Assembly: GCA_002331335.1 (NCBI GenBank)
Contig: DCZO01000011.1
Coordinates: 83,986-122,458 of the forward strand
From: Nitrospira sp. UBA2082
Lineage (GTDB): Bacteria; Nitrospirota; Nitrospiria; Nitrospirales; Nitrospiraceae
Direction: 5' to 3'
DNA: 38,473 nt
The notes under the pieces were generated by a model. That model did no database searches. It saw nothing but the letters and a program-made list of their open reading frames with translations, and had not been told where the DNA came from. The position numbers were made by a program, and so were the translations under genes. Below, piece by piece: positions 36,741 through 38,473 of this stretch (positions are counted from its first letter, which is position 1; each line of letters opens with the position of its first letter).

Positions 36741-37325
36741 TTACGTCGACCGCTCTTTCATCAAGTCTTCGATGCTCAATAGGCTGAACAGCGTGAGGCC
36801 TTCTTGCTCAACCTTCTTCCTGCCGTCCTGCTCCATCCGATCCACAATGACTAACGCGTGCGTGACGGCAAGTCCTGCGCTACGGGCTGCCGCCACCGCC
36901 TTCAGCAACGAGCCCCCGCTCGTCAGAACATCGTCGACGATCACCGCCTGATCTCCCGAGCGAACTGCTCCTTCAATCACCTTGCCGAGGCCGTGATCTT
37001 TGGCCTGTTTCCTCACAACAAACGTCCGCCATTCCCTCCGTGGCTGTGCGGCAAATGCATAATCCGAGATGGATGTGGCAATAGCAATTGCCCCAATCTC
37101 AAGCCCGCCGAGGCAATCAACATTAACAGGTCGTAAGACGTCATAGGCCAACTGCGCTACCAAACGTCGGGCGCCAGGATGGGCCATCAAAGAGCGGCAA
37201 TCGATGTAGCACGGGCTGGTCAGTCCGGAAGCCAGTTTAAATCCCTGGGGATTCCACTGAAATGACTGCGTGCGGTGAAATGCCTGTGCGAGTTCCGTGT
37301 GCAGAGTCGCCATGGCCAGATGCAT
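36741..37325 (-). CDS. pyrE: Orotate phosphoribosyltransferase
   Basis: Converts orotate and PRPP to orotidine 5'-phosphate in pyrimidine synthesis. The 194-residue protein has the orotate-side block FKLASGLTSPCYIDCRSL, the catalytic-loop region VVRKQAKDHGLGKVIEG and the PRPP-binding motif AVIVDDVLTSGGSLL. The substitution-free PRPP motif argues for an active enzyme. Met5 (37313) is an alternative start; neither has a clear ribosome-binding site. It is the only pyrimidine gene in the window and is convergent with the small lipoprotein gene. Confidence 0.95.
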   Translation of the reverse strand: MHLAMATLHTELAQAFHRTQSFQWNPQGFKLASGLTSPCYIDCRSLMAHPGARRLVAQLAYDVLRPVNVDCLGGLEIGAIAIATSISDYAFAAQPRREWRTFVVRKQAKDHGLGKVIEGAVRSGDQAVIVDDVLTSGGSLLKAVAAARSAGLAVTHALVIVDRMEQDGRKKVEQEGLTLFSLLSIEDLMKERST

Positions 37326-37441
37326 CGTCCCGGATCACTAAAGCGAGGGCATTCTACACTGTGCAGACGCGTGTTGGTAGACGTTTTCTTGCACCTGATC
37401 GGCCGGCGCACTCAGCACCTGTACAGATCTGCACCACGCGT

Positions 37442-38011
37442 CTATTCGTCCATCTTCATTGGGCCACGGACGCACCAAACCGGGAACGTATAGATTCTGG
37501 TCAGGCTCAAGACATTGCCTAAAAATGCATCAAGGTACTTCGCATAAGAAGGCTGGTTCTCCTCAGGCACTACGGTCCAATAGGAAGTCGGCTGGATATT
37601 CAAGAAGGGGTGGCCCGGAGGAAGGTTTGGGCCTGGAGCATCAACGGCGGGCCCGACCAAACTGCGCATTTCGCTCGGCGCGGGTAGCCGCCAGCCTTTC
37701 TGTCCTCCCGTCCCCCTCGTGATACAAACGATACGGGCTTCGTTCCACGTGAGTGCCGCAGCCTGCGGGGCCAGCTCCCACACAAGCCCTGTCTCTTTAT
37801 CCAACACCGCGTCGTTGTTGTACGTGGGCAGGATCACGAATCGCCGGGCCGCCGGGTGTGCGTCTTGCCAATTCCGAATAATCTCCGCAATAACTTCTTC
37901 TTTTCCCGCGGACTTACCGCCGGTTGAAGCCCGCCATTGTTCGGTGCCGAAAAAATAGAAGCCTCCCATGGCCACGAGAATTCCGGCTCCGATGATCCAC
38001 TTGGCTTCCAT
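37442..38011 (-). CDS. DUF1566/Lcl-type domain protein with N-terminal membrane anchor
   Basis: A 189-residue protein with an N-terminal membrane segment (about 5-22) that anchors it in the inner membrane facing outward or serves as an uncleaved signal. The remainder fits the DUF1566/Lcl C-terminal fold: AVLDKETGLVWELAP, W-N-EA-IVC, GWRLPAPSEMRSLV, LPPGHPF, YWTVVPEE and a terminal VWCVRG. The domain is related to adhesin-like and formylglycine-enzyme-like folds; no enzymatic role is assignable. It lies upstream of pyrE on the same strand with a gap of 116 bases. Confidence 0.82.
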   Translation of the reverse strand: MEAKWIIGAGILVAMGGFYFFGTEQWRASTGGKSAGKEEVIAEIIRNWQDAHPAARRFVILPTYNNDAVLDKETGLVWELAPQAAALTWNEARIVCITRGTGGQKGWRLPAPSEMRSLVGPAVDAPGPNLPPGHPFLNIQPTSYWTVVPEENQPSYAKYLDAFLGNVLSLTRIYTFPVWCVRGPMKMDE

Positions 38012-38432
38012 ACTGGACTGAGGGGATCAAGCCGATGTTCTGCCCATGAGGGGATTCTCTCTATTGTACAGTCAATGAACGAAGTGCCTGGGAAGTTGGA
38101 ATGGACATGTATTGTAAGAGGGTCTTGGTGGGAGGCGCAAGGGTCATCGCGGAACCTGCCTCAATCAAAATTGCGAGCGTAAATCATGGCATTTACTGAA
38201 GACTTTGTTTTTCGTACAGGGCCAGCCCGCTCTGAATTGACATCTCGGATGGGGTCGGAACGGAGTCTATTGCTTTCAAAGAGCCCTATCCTTGCAAATC
38301 CTGGCTACCTGGAGTAACATTCAGTTGTCTTTTTAGGTGCTGATTCAGTGTAAGCTGAATCCGTTATTTTTGGGACAAGTGATAGGTAACAAACCAATAC
38401 CTTGGTAAGTCCTTATACAAGGAGGGTGAATC
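38012..38432. other. Non-coding stretch between divergently oriented genes
   Basis: No credible gene is found; a 32-codon frame at 38101 has no ribosome-binding site and is not called. The stretch becomes markedly AT-richer after about 38160. TTGACA at 38237 has no -10 box at a proper distance. The end carries an inverted repeat and an excellent ribosome-binding site, so it is probably the leader of the gene starting at 38433. Confidence 0.5.
38342..38361. promoter_or_regulatory. Perfect inverted repeat GATTCAG-N6-CTGAATC
   Basis: Perfect seven-base arms around TGTAAG, followed by CGTTATTTTT. The shape suits either a regulator-binding site or a short terminator/attenuator hairpin. It lies 72 bases upstream of the partial gene at 38433. 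Confidence 0.45.
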
Positions 38433-38473
38433 ATGGCAGCGTCAGATCGAGGGTATGACATTTCGCAGTGGTA
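38433..38473 (+). CDS. Start of an unidentified gene (13 codons visible)
   Basis: An ATG preceded by AAGGAGGG with a spacing of about six bases, one of the strongest ribosome-binding sites in the window. The visible product begins MAASDRGYDISQW and then runs off the window. It is too short to identify. The strong translation signal and long AT-rich leader suggest a well-expressed gene. Confidence 0.7.
   Translation, partial: MAASDRGYDISQW

Noticed and set aside
38101..38199. A 32-codon plus-strand frame
   Set aside because: No ribosome-binding site, no recognisable product, and it lies in an apparent leader region.
1..38473. CRISPR arrays, transposase genes, integrases or prophage genes
   Set aside because: No regularly spaced direct repeats of suitable length and no protein with transposase, integrase or phage motifs were seen; the only repeats are the palindromic elements and the PAS duplication.

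Overview
The window reads as a chromosomal segment of a Nitrospira-like bacterium (phylum Nitrospirota). This rests on an NADH-dehydrogenase-type (complex I) cluster with two consecutive nuoM genes and an enlarged NuoL arm helix (the '2M' form of complex I, known from Nitrospira and some other lineages), a GC-rich composition, an abundance of PAS-type sensor kinases, and palindromic intergenic elements of a kind I recall from Nitrospira genomes. The genus is inferred, not proven.

Layout. (1) 1-2711, minus strand: an operon-like run of a HAD-IB phosphatase, queE and a truncated pepA. Its promoter shares a -35 box with a divergent promoter that points towards a tRNA-Leu(GAG) gene at 3025. A palindromic element of about 190 bp lies between that promoter and the tRNA. 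(2) 3434-12636, plus strand: a signalling block. It holds a 1,973-residue soluble kinase with 12 PAS repeats and a GAF domain, a NarL/LuxR-type response regulator, a membrane-anchored LOV-like/PAS hybrid kinase and a single-domain receiver. (3) 12765-17349: a small membrane protein, a PriA homologue with degenerate helicase motifs, an exported OmpA-domain protein and a possible small ORF. (4) 17529-31237: the complex I cluster nuoA-B-C-D-G-I-J-K-L-M1-M2-N. nuoE, nuoF and nuoH are absent from it. (5) 31305-34913: a second signalling block, with a CHASE3 kinase, an Rcp1-like receiver and a REC-kinase-REC hybrid, in overlapping genes. (6) 34991-38011: a phosphodiester-glycosidase-like exported protein, an exported rhodanese, a small lipoprotein, pyrE and a DUF1566/Lcl-type protein. 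(7) 38012-38473: a 420-bp non-coding stretch ending in a strong ribosome-binding site and the first 13 codons of an unidentified gene.

How it may work together. The complex I lacks the NADH-input subunits NuoE/F locally, has a NuoG with a second complete ferredoxin-type 4Fe-4S motif, and has a fourth antiporter-like subunit. This fits a proton-motive-force-driven enzyme working with a low-potential donor or acceptor such as ferredoxin. In a nitrite oxidizer that fixes CO2 by the reductive TCA cycle, such an enzyme could run in reverse to make reduced ferredoxin. The two phosphorelay blocks flank this metabolic core and may sense redox or energy state, but nothing in the sequence proves which genes they control.
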